From Providencia manganoxydans (lineage in GTDB: Bacteria; Pseudomonadota; Gammaproteobacteria; Enterobacterales; Enterobacteriaceae): a DNA stretch of 64,000 nucleotides. The translations under genes and the position numbers were made by a program. The notes under the pieces were generated by a model, which was not told the DNA's origin, did not search any database, and was given only the letters and a program-made list of their open reading frames with translations. The stretch covers positions 2,294,001 to 2,358,000 of the forward strand of contig NZ_CP067099.1 of NCBI RefSeq assembly GCF_016618195.1, in the 5' to 3' direction. The number at the start of each line of letters is the position of its first letter. Position 1 is the first letter of the stretch. This document shows positions 1 to 8,553 of this stretch, piece after piece.

Positions 1-3000
1 CTCTCGGTCCTGTTAGACGTGTAATTGCTTCCCATTCACGGCGGCTAGCTAACATTAATGTATCAATATTGAGAGTTAACGCTTGCTTATTATGCCGTTG
101 TAATTGATTTTGCAATTCAGCGAGTTGAGCAATCTGTTCTGTGACTTGATTATTATCTAAAGAAAGTACGGGTGATCGGGTTTCAATTTTATTTTTAGCC
201 GATAACAAAAAGGCATGTTTAACCGTATTGGCTAATTTACTTACCCAATGAGAAGAGTGATCAGCCTCAATCAACGGTCGTAACAAAGCCAATATTTGCC
301 AATTTGCTGGTGAAAAATGCGCGGTTTCAGCCCTAAATTTTTGAAATCGAGCTAGCTCAGGTAACGCTTTTTTTAACTGTTCAATAGCTGTCGCTAATGA
401 GTTCCCCGTCATAATAGCATCTTTAAATTGTTGCCAATAAGTTACTGTTAATACAGGTTTTAGCCTATCCAAAATAGCTAAGCTGTTTTGCCTTGCTTCC
501 GCTTTGTCGATAGCCGCTTCTACTTCGCGGCATTGCTGCATAAATCCAAGTCGTTGCAGTTGAACAATGGCCGATAAAAAATGTTCTGGTTGTGGATAAT
601 TTGCCAAAGTGGCCGCATTTTGTTCAACTTGTCGAAGCTGTTCAATTAGCGAGCTGAGGGTTTTCTGCCATAACTGTATCGCTGGATTTAGTGGCTCAAT
701 GTGTAATTGATGGAAGATAGGTAATAGTTCTTGATATAACAGGCGCCATTGTTGCTCGGTATTAATCGTTTTTAATAAACAATCAAACTTAATAACACTA
801 CTGTTCATTCCACTGGAAGCAACGAATTGAGCGAGTTTGTTTTTTCGACTGTAATAGAAAGGATTTAAAAAACGTAGAAATGAGCCGTGTAATTTCTCCG
901 AAATAGCACGTGACAGCTGAGATAATGTTAAATTATCCAATGATGCCAATAGCGAAAAATAATGAGATTCTGTTCCTGTGGTATCAATGCTGCTTAAGCG
1001 GTTATTTAGCTGTATTAATTGCTCTATCACCGTAGCACCAATGGTTTGTTTACCCTGCTCATTTAAAAACAAGGTTAGCCACTGCGAAAAGTCGTGCCAT
1101 TGATCGGGGGTCAATAAAGCAAACTGTTGTTTGCACTGCTGGTAAGTTGTTCGATGATCTAGCAATAGCTCTATATTTATTTGATGTTCAATGCCACTCT
1201 CAGTGCTTAAACGCTGAGTTTCTGCCGCGATAAACAATGGAAAAGTCTGCTCAAACAAGCGGTATTCTGGATCATCAAGGTTAAATTGCGCTATTCCATT
1301 CAATGGACTTTGCTCATAATTTAATGCAAACCAGTTAGGGGCATGAATATTAATATCATTGATAAATTGAGTGATACTGTTTTTGTTTTGTAAGACTAAA
1401 ACAGATTGTATTTGATCAATATCCAGCAAATAACGTTCGGCTTTATCAGCAACCAATAACCCTGATAATACCTCTTTATATGACAATTTTAATTGGTCAT
1501 CATCGGTATACATTGCCTGATAATATTCATCAAGCGTATTTTCACACTGTTCAAGTGTTTGATTAACTTGCCGACGTTGATTGCGCCAATCATCATCGTG
1601 TAACTCGGTTGCCAATTTAACCCATAATTGTTCAAGTTGTTCTCGAACTGCCTGAATAACTTCTCGTGATTTCTGATTTTGATTAATCATTAATACACGA
1701 TCTGCCAATCCACTAGCAACTAAGCGTTTATAAACCACCTCTAATGCAGCGGGCTTTTGACAGATAACTAATGCCGTTTTCTGACGACCAATAGCATCAG
1801 CAATTAAGTTGACAATCGTTTGGCTTTTCCCTGTTCCCGGAGGGCCTTCAATTAATAGTCCGGTTCCTTGGCGAGCAGCCTGTACTACCGCCTCCTGAGA
1901 CGGATCTGGCAGTGATAAAAAGTATTGGTCTTTAGTTTGTTCCTGTCGTGCCCCATCTATACTTTGTTGCTCATTGAGGTTGAGCATGGTGGCTAGTGCT
2001 GTTTGATTAATACTTTGTGAAGTAATTAATTGCAAATCACTGCTGATGGCTTGCCCAATAAATGAAGTATGGAACAACACCGCCGAGCAAATAATTTGTG
2101 CACTGTTTTCGGGTACATTTTCAGTAATAGAGGGTAATGGTGATAAATTAAATTCTCTCACGGGCAAAAGCCCATTGAGCATTGTCATTGTTTCTTCAAC
2201 ACTTAAGGCGGCTTGCGAAAGAATATTATCTAACGCGTCTTGCCATTCACTCACTGCGGGGATCCCAACAAAATTAGCCAGCGCTGGGTTAATGCGGACC
2301 GCTGCTCTATCATTATCAAAAGCGAGTTGGACAGGTCCTCGTTGTAATTCAGAAGATAAAATAGATACGGGCCATAAAAATAATGGCGCAATACGTGGTT
2401 TGATTTTATTGGGTTGGGTATTCAGGAGTAAAAATGGAAAACCTAAATACATGCCATTGATACCGGTGTCTCTTTGGTACAATTGCGTATCTGATTGCAA
2501 TGCCCACAAACGTGAATTAACGCCTTTACGCTGTAACAACAAATCACTATCAATCGTGATTGCACGGCTTTTCCGATTAATTAAATGCTCTAATAGCTTA
2601 TCAGCACCTTGGTGTGAGCTCGTGCACTCAGTAAGGTCAACCCGACCGGCTGTAGCCGTTAAACGCATACGGACAAGGTTACCACGTTGGGTAACAGAGG
2701 TGAGTTTTTGTGCGAAAAAGCCAAGAACTTCAAGGATATACTTCTGTGATTCTGGAACTTGCCATTGCTCAATTGGGACGGCTAACATCAGCAAAACCTG
2801 CGGGAGTGGCAAGCGACGCGTTAATAAAAAAGTGTCAGCCCACTGATCAATATCCATTACACCGAGTCGTTTAAAACCATCTAATCGTTCTGCTAATAAT
2901 TGAAATAGCTCATTACGTGGTAAAAGCAACTGCTGCTTAGCCACTTCATGGTCAAAATGGGCAATATCATATTGTGTAGCCAATTTAGCCGCATCACTTA

Positions 3001-4774
3001 TAATAGTGTCTACCGCTATAAACTGCCCAATATCAGCACTGAGTAGTAAAATATAATCATCTTCTTGTGGCTTTTGTTTACCAATGAGTACCCTTAAGCT
3101 GTCGTTATGTGTATCAGGGAATTGCTGATGAAAAATATCCCAACGCGCCATTAACTGGCTGGTAGAACTAATTAATAAATAGAGTTTTAAGCTTTCTTCA
3201 TTGAGTGGGATTTGCTGTTGTTCTGCGCGCAGGCGGATCCTACATTGACGATGAAAAAGTTGAACCAGCCAATGTTGCTCGTCTATCGCTTGAAGTTGAT
3301 TTGCTAATGGCTCACTAATTAATTGGTAACCCAACATTGGGTTGTCTAGTAGCCATGCTGGCGTGATAATTTCACCTTGAAAAACAAACGGAATATTTGG
3401 ATTCAAAATCCGTAGCGCTAAGGCCAATTTTAGGTCAGGAATAATTTCTGTATTATTCATTAAACGCTGTAATTGCCCTAATACACTGCCCATTTGGTCA
3501 AATTTACTTAACCATGACGTGATTTCTCCACGGGTTAACAAGTCAATCGCATCGTCCCAATGCGCTTGTTCCGCTGCAACCAACGCAAATGTTTCTGGAT
3601 GACTGAATTGGTATCCTGCGAATGACAAGTTATGTACTTGTTGCTGTATGTCGCTATTGAGCAATTCAGGAGCTTGGACAGGACGACCTTGTAACCAAGC
3701 TGAAACTTGAGGCCACTGCCAACGTGAAAAGCGATCTCTATTTAATAAACCACGTAATAAGAGTTGAGTACGGTCATCCAATTCACTAGGGAGCTCAATA
3801 CCATTCGTCATGACATGAATCAGAAATGCATTATCATGGATATGATCAAAACATTTTCCACGGGTTAATTGCTCCAGCAAAATAATCCCTAAGCTCCACC
3901 AATCTGATGCGGCGCAAACCCCTCCTGCTAAGGTTTCTGGAGCGGTATAACGTGAAATATCTAATGGTGAGACGATATCAAGATCAAATTCAGACAAGCT
4001 TGCTGAACCATATTCTATAATAACAATATCGAGTGGTTCACGACTGCGTATTAATAGGTTAGAAGGCCTTAAAGCACGATGACGTAATCCATGTTCAGCA
4101 AATGTGGCTAATGCAGTTCCCAGCTCTTCAACTAATTTAGGAATTTCATCAGGCCGCCAAAAATCCCCTTGTTGGATAAATTGGCTAAGTGAGCCACCGG
4201 TTAACTGTTCAGTGACATGCCATGCTCTATTTTCCCATCGCCCTGTTTCATAAAACTGTGGCACATGCTCAGTGGGAATGAGTTTGAGTACTTGGTAAAT
4301 CGCCGGATCAGGCTCTTCCCCCTTTTGGTACAGCGTTAATACACCAACTTGCCCTGTCAGCTTATTTGTGACAGTGTAACGCTCACGCGCGCTATCAATT
4401 TCATTAATACGTTGATCTAGACGCCAGTCATCTATATATCGGTGAGAAGTTATCTCTTGTTGCTGCTCGCGACTATCATTGGATAACGCTGCATCAGCAC
4501 CGCATTGTAGGCAAATAAGATCACTGGGGTCCATTGGATGACCATTGACGCAAACTATCGCGTCTGATGTCGATACATCGACAACCTTATCGCCCGCTGA
4601 AATGTGATCGCCGGTAACTTCGCTTTGCTGTAATGGCGGTTGCCAACTTTCATCCTGAATGGTTTCAAGAGTAAGATCCCAACCACAAGGTTGATGATTA
4701 ATTTGCCCCTCACAAAAAATCTCCGTTAATGGGCGTTTTGTCTGGCAATGAGGGCAAAAACGTATCATGGTCAT
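1..4774 (-). CDS. Zinc-ribbon/pseudokinase/SF1 helicase (DUF4011-like) giant protein, 3' end outside window
   Basis: I translated this reading frame by hand from the complementary strand; it is open for about 1591 codons and leaves the window at position 1. The N-terminus holds paired cysteines (C7/C10, then a CxxC near residue 86), a likely zinc ribbon. Residues about 110-330 form a protein-kinase fold with a conserved APE and a DWWSLG motif. The catalytic residues are missing, however: the VAIK lysine position reads VLT, HRD reads HRA and DFG reads EYG, so it should be a pseudokinase. Near residue 975 a Walker A (GPPGTGKSQT) follows a Q-motif-like PSQEAV, as in Upf1/Dna2-like DUF4011 helicases. 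A long helical region comes next; helicase motifs II-VI must lie outside the window. The ATG at 4774 lies 17 nt after the radical SAM gene, so it is the third gene of an operon. An ATG at 4768 is an alternative start. The function is unknown; a defence role is only inference. Confidence 0.85.
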   Translation of the reverse strand, partial: MTMIRFCPHCQTKRPLTEIFCEGQINHQPCGWDLTLETIQDESWQPPLQQSEVTGDHISAGDKVVDVSTSDAIVCVNGHPMDPSDLICLQCGADAALSNDSREQQQEITSHRYIDDWRLDQRINEIDSARERYTVTNKLTGQVGVLTLYQKGEEPDPAIYQVLKLIPTEHVPQFYETGRWENRAWHVTEQLTGGSLSQFIQQGDFWRPDEIPKLVEELGTALATFAEHGLRHRALRPSNLLIRSREPLDIVIIEYGSASLSEFDLDIVSPLDISRYTAPETLAGGVCAASDWWSLGIILLEQLTRGKCFDHIHDNAFLIHVMTNGIELPSELDDRTQLLLRGLLNRDRFSRWQWPQVSAWLQGRPVQAPELLNSDIQQQVHNLSFAGYQFSHPETFALVAAEQAHWDDAIDLLTRGEITSWLSKFDQMGSVLGQLQRLMNNTEIIPDLKLALALRILNPNIPFVFQGEIITPAWLLDNPMLGYQLISEPLANQLQAIDEQHWLVQLFHRQCRIRLRAEQQQIPLNEESLKLYLLISSTSQLMARWDIFHQQFPDTHNDSLRVLIGKQKPQEDDYILLLSADIGQFIAVDTIISDAAKLATQYDIAHFDHEVAKQQLLLPRNELFQLLAERLDGFKRLGVMDIDQWADTFLLTRRLPLPQVLLMLAVPIEQWQVPESQKYILEVLGFFAQKLTSVTQRGNLVRMRLTATAGRVDLTECTSSHQGADKLLEHLINRKSRAITIDSDLLLQRKGVNSRLWALQSDTQLYQRDTGINGMYLGFPFLLLNTQPNKIKPRIAPLFLWPVSILSSELQRGPVQLAFDNDRAAVRINPALANFVGIPAVSEWQDALDNILSQAALSVEETMTMLNGLLPVREFNLSPLPSITENVPENSAQIICSAVLFHTSFIGQAISSDLQLITSQSINQTALATMLNLNEQQSIDGARQEQTKDQYFLSLPDPSQEAVVQAARQGTGLLIEGPPGTGKSQTIVNLIADAIGRQKTALVICQKPAALEVVYKRLVASGLADRVLMINQNQKSREVIQAVREQLEQLWVKLATELHDDDWRNQRRQVNQTLEQCENTLDEYYQAMYTDDDQLKLSYKEVLSGLLVADKAERYLLDIDQIQSVLVLQNKNSITQFINDINIHAPNWFALNYEQSPLNGIAQFNLDDPEYRLFEQTFPLFIAAETQRLSTESGIEHQINIELLLDHRTTYQQCKQQFALLTPDQWHDFSQWLTLFLNEQGKQTIGATVIEQLIQLNNRLSSIDTTGTESHYFSLLASLDNLTLSQLSRAISEKLHGSFLRFLNPFYYSRKNKLAQFVASSGMNSSVIKFDCLLKTINTEQQWRLLYQELLPIFHQLHIEPLNPAIQLWQKTLSSLIEQLRQVEQNAATLANYPQPEHFLSAIVQLQRLGFMQQCREVEAAIDKAEARQNSLAILDRLKPVLTVTYWQQFKDAIMTGNSLATAIEQLKKALPELARFQKFRAETAHFSPANWQILALLRPLIEADHSSHWVSKLANTVKHAFLLSAKNKIETRSPVLSLDNNQVTEQIAQLAELQNQLQRHNKQALTLNIDTLMLASRREWEAITRLTGPR

Positions 4775-4791
4775 CCGCTATTCCGATCCAC

Positions 4792-5424
4792 TTATTTTTT
4801 AAGTTGTTTTAAAGGTTGTTCTTTTTGTTCAAGCCATGATTGTAAATAGGACATGTCATGGCGCTGGGGGATCCCCAGTAAAAAAATACGACCTGTTTCA
4901 TCTACGGCGAGATCAAGCGCTTTATGAGAATCTATTAACTGAGTATCGTATTGAGAGAAACGTTGTTTTCCCAATGATGTGAGACAATGCAACTGTTGGT
5001 TATCACTTCCTCTCAATGCCAATGTTTGTGGCGCGCTTTCTTGATATGGTCCTGTGATTAACGCATCAATCAACCCATTCATATCTAAAATGTCTTGATG
5101 AATATCATCCCATTCATAACCGCTATAAACTAAAATGTCACCCTGAAAATCTTGCCGTAGTTCTGTTAATAAACATTGCAAAGCATCTCGTTGCTCAAAT
5201 GGTTCTCCACCTGAAATGGTGATCCCATCCGCCTCTTGTAACCATGGTTTTAATTGCTGCATCAAAACCGTAATATCAATACCATTTTCTCGCCGATGCC
5301 AAGTGTCCGGTGACATACATCCTTTGCAATGTATAGAGCAGCCTTGAACCCATAAGCCAATACGTTGACCGGGCCCCAAAGTCGTGACAGGAAAATGAAC
5401 TCGTGAAAGACTGATTTTTGTCAT
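4792..5424 (-). CDS. NrdG-like radical SAM (4Fe-4S single-cluster) activase-type protein
   Basis: The 210-residue protein carries the radical SAM cluster motif at C29, C33 and C36 (VQGCSIHCKGC) and the SAM-binding GGEP at 72-75. Both match the compact activating-enzyme family that includes anaerobic ribonucleotide reductase activase NrdG. It is longer than NrdG (about 154 residues) and has an extra C-terminal helix-rich tail. No glycyl-radical enzyme lies nearby; instead it sits 6 nt downstream of a Clp-like AAA+ gene and 17 nt upstream of a pseudokinase-helicase gene. By family it should cleave SAM to a 5'-deoxyadenosyl radical. Its target is unknown and may be one of its operon partners. 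The fold assignment is firm and the function is open. Confidence 0.88.
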   Translation of the reverse strand: MTKISLSRVHFPVTTLGPGQRIGLWVQGCSIHCKGCMSPDTWHRRENGIDITVLMQQLKPWLQEADGITISGGEPFEQRDALQCLLTELRQDFQGDILVYSGYEWDDIHQDILDMNGLIDALITGPYQESAPQTLALRGSDNQQLHCLTSLGKQRFSQYDTQLIDSHKALDLAVDETGRIFLLGIPQRHDMSYLQSWLEQKEQPLKQLKK

Positions 5425-5430
5425 TTATTA

Positions 5431-7266
5431 TTACGCCATCGGTTGCAGTAATATACGCGTTGATTCACCTATCTCTATATCTGTTATTTGATAAGCGCTA
5501 TTCTCCACCAATTCGCTGTCAAAAATGGCTCGTGATAATGGATTAATTAAATATGCTTCTAATTGATTGCGTATACCGCGCCCACCATTCGATAAATCAG
5601 CTAAACAACGTGTTTTTAGTCTCTCTTTTGCCTGTTGGGAAATAACAATGTTTAATGACTGTTTTTCCAGATCTAATAGAATGTTATCAACCATTTGTTC
5701 AAAGATTTGCTCTGCCACATCTGGGCGAATAAAATCAAAAACAATGATATTTTCACCGATACGGTTTAATAATTCAGGCCGGTTAAGCACTAATTTGAAA
5801 TGTCGCTCAATCTCATTTTTTACATTGCGAGTCACTGTTTCAAATGGTTCATGGGGTTGCACATTAGCAACGCGTTCCCCATTAGCATCTAAACGATAAA
5901 TACCGAGGTTGGAAGTAAAGATGATCAGAGATTCAGAGAAATAAACGCGATCTCCCCGCCCTGAAGTTAAAACACCATCATCAATAATTTGTAAAAACTT
6001 ATCCATTAGGTGAGGATGTGCCTTTTCAATCTCATCAAATAGCACAACACTAAAAGGTTTTTCTCTGATGGCATTGGTTAATTCGCCACCTGAATCATAG
6101 CCTACGTAACCAGGAGGAGCACCAATCAAACGTTGATCTGCATGTTCGGCACTAAACTCTGACATATCAAAACGAATATAAGCACTCTCATCGCCAAATA
6201 GCAGTTGAGTTACTGTTTTGGCTAATTCCGTTTTACCAACACCAGTTGGTCCCGCCAAAAAGACAACCCCTCTAGGACGGCCGCCTTTATGACCACCAAC
6301 CCCTGTCATCGCGCGTTTGATAATATCGAGTAAATGGGTGACTGCATGCTGTTGCCCTTTAACCCTGCGTTGGATCATTTGTGGTGCATGACGAATTTTT
6401 TGTTTATCGATTTTTTTCCATGGATCTTCGGTAATACCTACTTTATAGCGACGTACAGCATCACTAATACGCACAGCGTCAACTTGCTCAATGCGCGCAA
6501 GCTGAATGATCGCAGTTAAATCAAGTAGCAGTAGACCTTCAGTTTCATCGATAAAATCATTAAGTAAACGCTGTTTTTCGCTTTCCTCTATATCGCTAAA
6601 GTTTGCTAGCGAAGACAATAAACTTGGCGCGAGTTGTCGGCGAACTTGGCTATCTGGCTTAGCCACCGAAATAGCGCGCACTCGTGGATTGTTGACTAAG
6701 AACCAATCAGGTAAATCCGTTTCCTTTTCCACAATCCAAAATAAGCTATTAAAATAAGGTTGATTTTTTTCGCCTGCTGGACGTGCTTTTGCTTGATGGG
6801 ATACCACTAAAGCTCGAGTAAATAAACTGTGCTCTGCTGGCGTCAAATTAGCGCGGTGGGAAATTAAACATGAGGCGAAATCAATGCAAAGTGCTATCGG
6901 CTGTTCAGTACAATTTACCCATTTATCCAGCACTTGATTGAGGATATCTATTCCTCCTGCGGAATACCCTTCAGTGGGTGTTAACCCCAGTTTTTGCATG
7001 AGTGCCATCCCTGCCTCAACCTGTTTGGCTGGGTTAGCCACCCATTGGAACCCCAATAAAGGGGTATAGGTAATAATATGTGCGTAGCCAGCCTCAAATA
7101 AACTATTAAATAAGGATTGATTAAACGGTAATGGTGTCACCACATTAGGAGCAACTTCGCTTGCCTGAAGATCACGAACGTTGCCAAATAATACAAATTG
7201 GCTTTTTAATGGTATAAATCTCAGTAAATCGCGTAACCAACGTGGTTTTTGAAAAGCAGTTTCCAT
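5431..7266 (-). CDS. Two-domain Clp/Hsp100-like AAA+ ATPase, first gene of the pseudokinase-radical SAM operon
   Basis: The 611-residue protein has a complete C-terminal Clp-type AAA+ module: Walker A GPTGVGKT (339-346), pore-loop-like GYVGY (about 387), Walker B VVLFDEIEKAH (407-417), sensor 1 TSN (451), arginine finger in RPELLNRI (496-503) and sensor 2 in GGRGIRNQLE (561-570). The first 290 residues look like a second AAA domain that has lost its Walker A; only a Walker-B-like strand (IALCIDFAS, about 124-132) can be seen. A good ribosome site (AAGGA) precedes the ATG at 7266. Members of this family thread or remodel proteins, so it may act on the radical SAM protein or the helicase encoded next. 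There is no ClpP-binding IGF/L loop that I recognise, so it may be a remodeller and not part of a protease. Confidence 0.88.
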   Translation of the reverse strand: METAFQKPRWLRDLLRFIPLKSQFVLFGNVRDLQASEVAPNVVTPLPFNQSLFNSLFEAGYAHIITYTPLLGFQWVANPAKQVEAGMALMQKLGLTPTEGYSAGGIDILNQVLDKWVNCTEQPIALCIDFASCLISHRANLTPAEHSLFTRALVVSHQAKARPAGEKNQPYFNSLFWIVEKETDLPDWFLVNNPRVRAISVAKPDSQVRRQLAPSLLSSLANFSDIEESEKQRLLNDFIDETEGLLLLDLTAIIQLARIEQVDAVRISDAVRRYKVGITEDPWKKIDKQKIRHAPQMIQRRVKGQQHAVTHLLDIIKRAMTGVGGHKGGRPRGVVFLAGPTGVGKTELAKTVTQLLFGDESAYIRFDMSEFSAEHADQRLIGAPPGYVGYDSGGELTNAIREKPFSVVLFDEIEKAHPHLMDKFLQIIDDGVLTSGRGDRVYFSESLIIFTSNLGIYRLDANGERVANVQPHEPFETVTRNVKNEIERHFKLVLNRPELLNRIGENIIVFDFIRPDVAEQIFEQMVDNILLDLEKQSLNIVISQQAKERLKTRCLADLSNGGRGIRNQLEAYLINPLSRAIFDSELVENSAYQITDIEIGESTRILLQPMA

Positions 7267-7477
7267 GACATCCTTTACCTTACATGAGCATTTTATTCAA
7301 GTTTACCGTAAATGTTCGATAAATAGCGCATTTATCTATAACAACAACCAATAATCTGAACATTCTCATTACATTTGGTTATTCATTCATCTTTGTGTTT
7401 AATATTTCTATATTCCATTGTAATTTATAAGCAATCAATCGCCTTAATTTACCCTAATATTGAATAAGTGAGCCGAG

Positions 7478-7936
7478 ATGTCCCCTTCATTTGAAACCTA
7501 TTTGCATCCAACGTTATCCAACTGTTCTATCACGACTAATCCACACAACATGGATATTACAGCCATTCATCAGTTTTTAACTCATTCGACTTGGGCTGCG
7601 GGTATTTCCCGTGAAACTGTGCAGTTATCTATTACCAATAGTTTATGTTTCGGATTATTTAAAGATGATAAGCAAATTGGATTTGCGAGGTTAGTGACTG
7701 ATTACGCAACATTTGGTTATTTATGCGATGTATATATTGTAGAAGAATGGCGTAATCATAAATTGAGTCGTTGGTTAGTTGAATGTTGCCAACAGCACCC
7801 TGTTACTCAGCGTTTACGACGTATTATGTTAGTAACTTCGACCGCTTCTTGGCTTTACGAAAAAGTCGGTTATCGCCCAGTTAAGCAAGAGAATTTTGTT
7901 TGGCAAATTGTTCGGCCAGATATATATAAACAGTAA
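7478..7936 (+). CDS. GNAT-family N-acetyltransferase
   Basis: The 152-residue protein has the N-terminal pattern of a common enterobacterial GNAT group (ITTNPHNMDITAIHQFL, then SRETVQLSI and NSLCFGLF). A central strand (GFARLVTDYATFGYLCDVYI) leads into a loop where the acetyl-CoA pyrophosphate binds, though the usual RxxGxG is replaced by HKLSRWL. An internal ATG at 7550 is possible, but the residues before it still match the family, so I keep the upstream start. It is a single gene divergent from the AAA+ operon. The substrate is unknown; members of this group acetylate small amines or peptides. Confidence 0.8.
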   Translation: MSPSFETYLHPTLSNCSITTNPHNMDITAIHQFLTHSTWAAGISRETVQLSITNSLCFGLFKDDKQIGFARLVTDYATFGYLCDVYIVEEWRNHKLSRWLVECCQQHPVTQRLRRIMLVTSTASWLYEKVGYRPVKQENFVWQIVRPDIYKQ

Positions 7937-8553
7937 ATAAATTTAACTGGCCGAATAAAAAAAAGTAATGTGAGATCATGTTAGATAATATGATTAAGTA
8001 TCACTTTTATAATTTTTCATCTAAAAATAACCTTCGAAATGTGCTGCTAATTTATATAAAGTTAGCATATTGAATTAATAACACTCTCAACCATTTATTA
8101 GTATGTTGTTTTCCAGCTCAACTATCATGGTAGTTGAAGCTATTTCTACCATCGAAAACACTAAATATAATAATCCAGAAAATTTATTTATATCGAATGA
8201 ATATCATTAAAGATATTAAGTAATTGCAATTTCAATAATATATCCCTTATAGTGTTATCAGATTGTTAATTAATTATATCCATCAGCATTATCGGTTGTT
8301 ATGCCATTTTTTATCAAAAAATAAATTTATATCAGCTATTTATCCTTGTTCAGTATGGATGTTTAGTCGCGCCTCTATTTTATTATTTAAGTACTAGGGG
8401 CTGTTAATAGTTTACTCGTGATACTTCAAGTTGCTGCATTAACGATGTTCACTCGCACTAGTCATATCCTTATGTATGCGCCTAGTGACTTGTTTACTTT
8501 TTGCCTAGCTGTACTTCGAATTATCTAGAGTAAAGATTAAATAAGGAAGCTCT
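7937..8553. other. 617-bp intergenic region, mostly AT-rich, containing one dispersed repeat
   Basis: I find no convincing gene in either strand. The first 470 bases are strongly AT-rich with short hairpins, one being an AACTA/TAGTT stem near 8118-8140. The last part is a palindromic repeat (listed separately) that ends about 20 bases before the M20 peptidase start. Confidence 0.6.
8411..8534. repeat. Copy A of a roughly 125-bp dispersed palindromic repeat
   Basis: It opens with TTTACTC and closes with GAGTAAA, a short terminal inverted repeat. The complementary strand reads TAATTCGAAGTACAGCTAGG, then AGTCACTAGGCGCATA, then AACTTGAAGTATCACGAG. The same landmarks in the same order occur at 52017-52150 and, in part, at 38121-38143. 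It resembles the well-known intergenic repeat of Serratia, Photorhabdus and related genera that runs from TAATTCGA to ACTTGAAGTATGACGGG. Confidence 0.7.

Noticed and set aside
2046..2846. A 266-codon open frame on the plus strand
   Set aside because: It lies entirely inside the minus-strand kinase-helicase gene, and its peptide has no motifs. It is a shadow frame.
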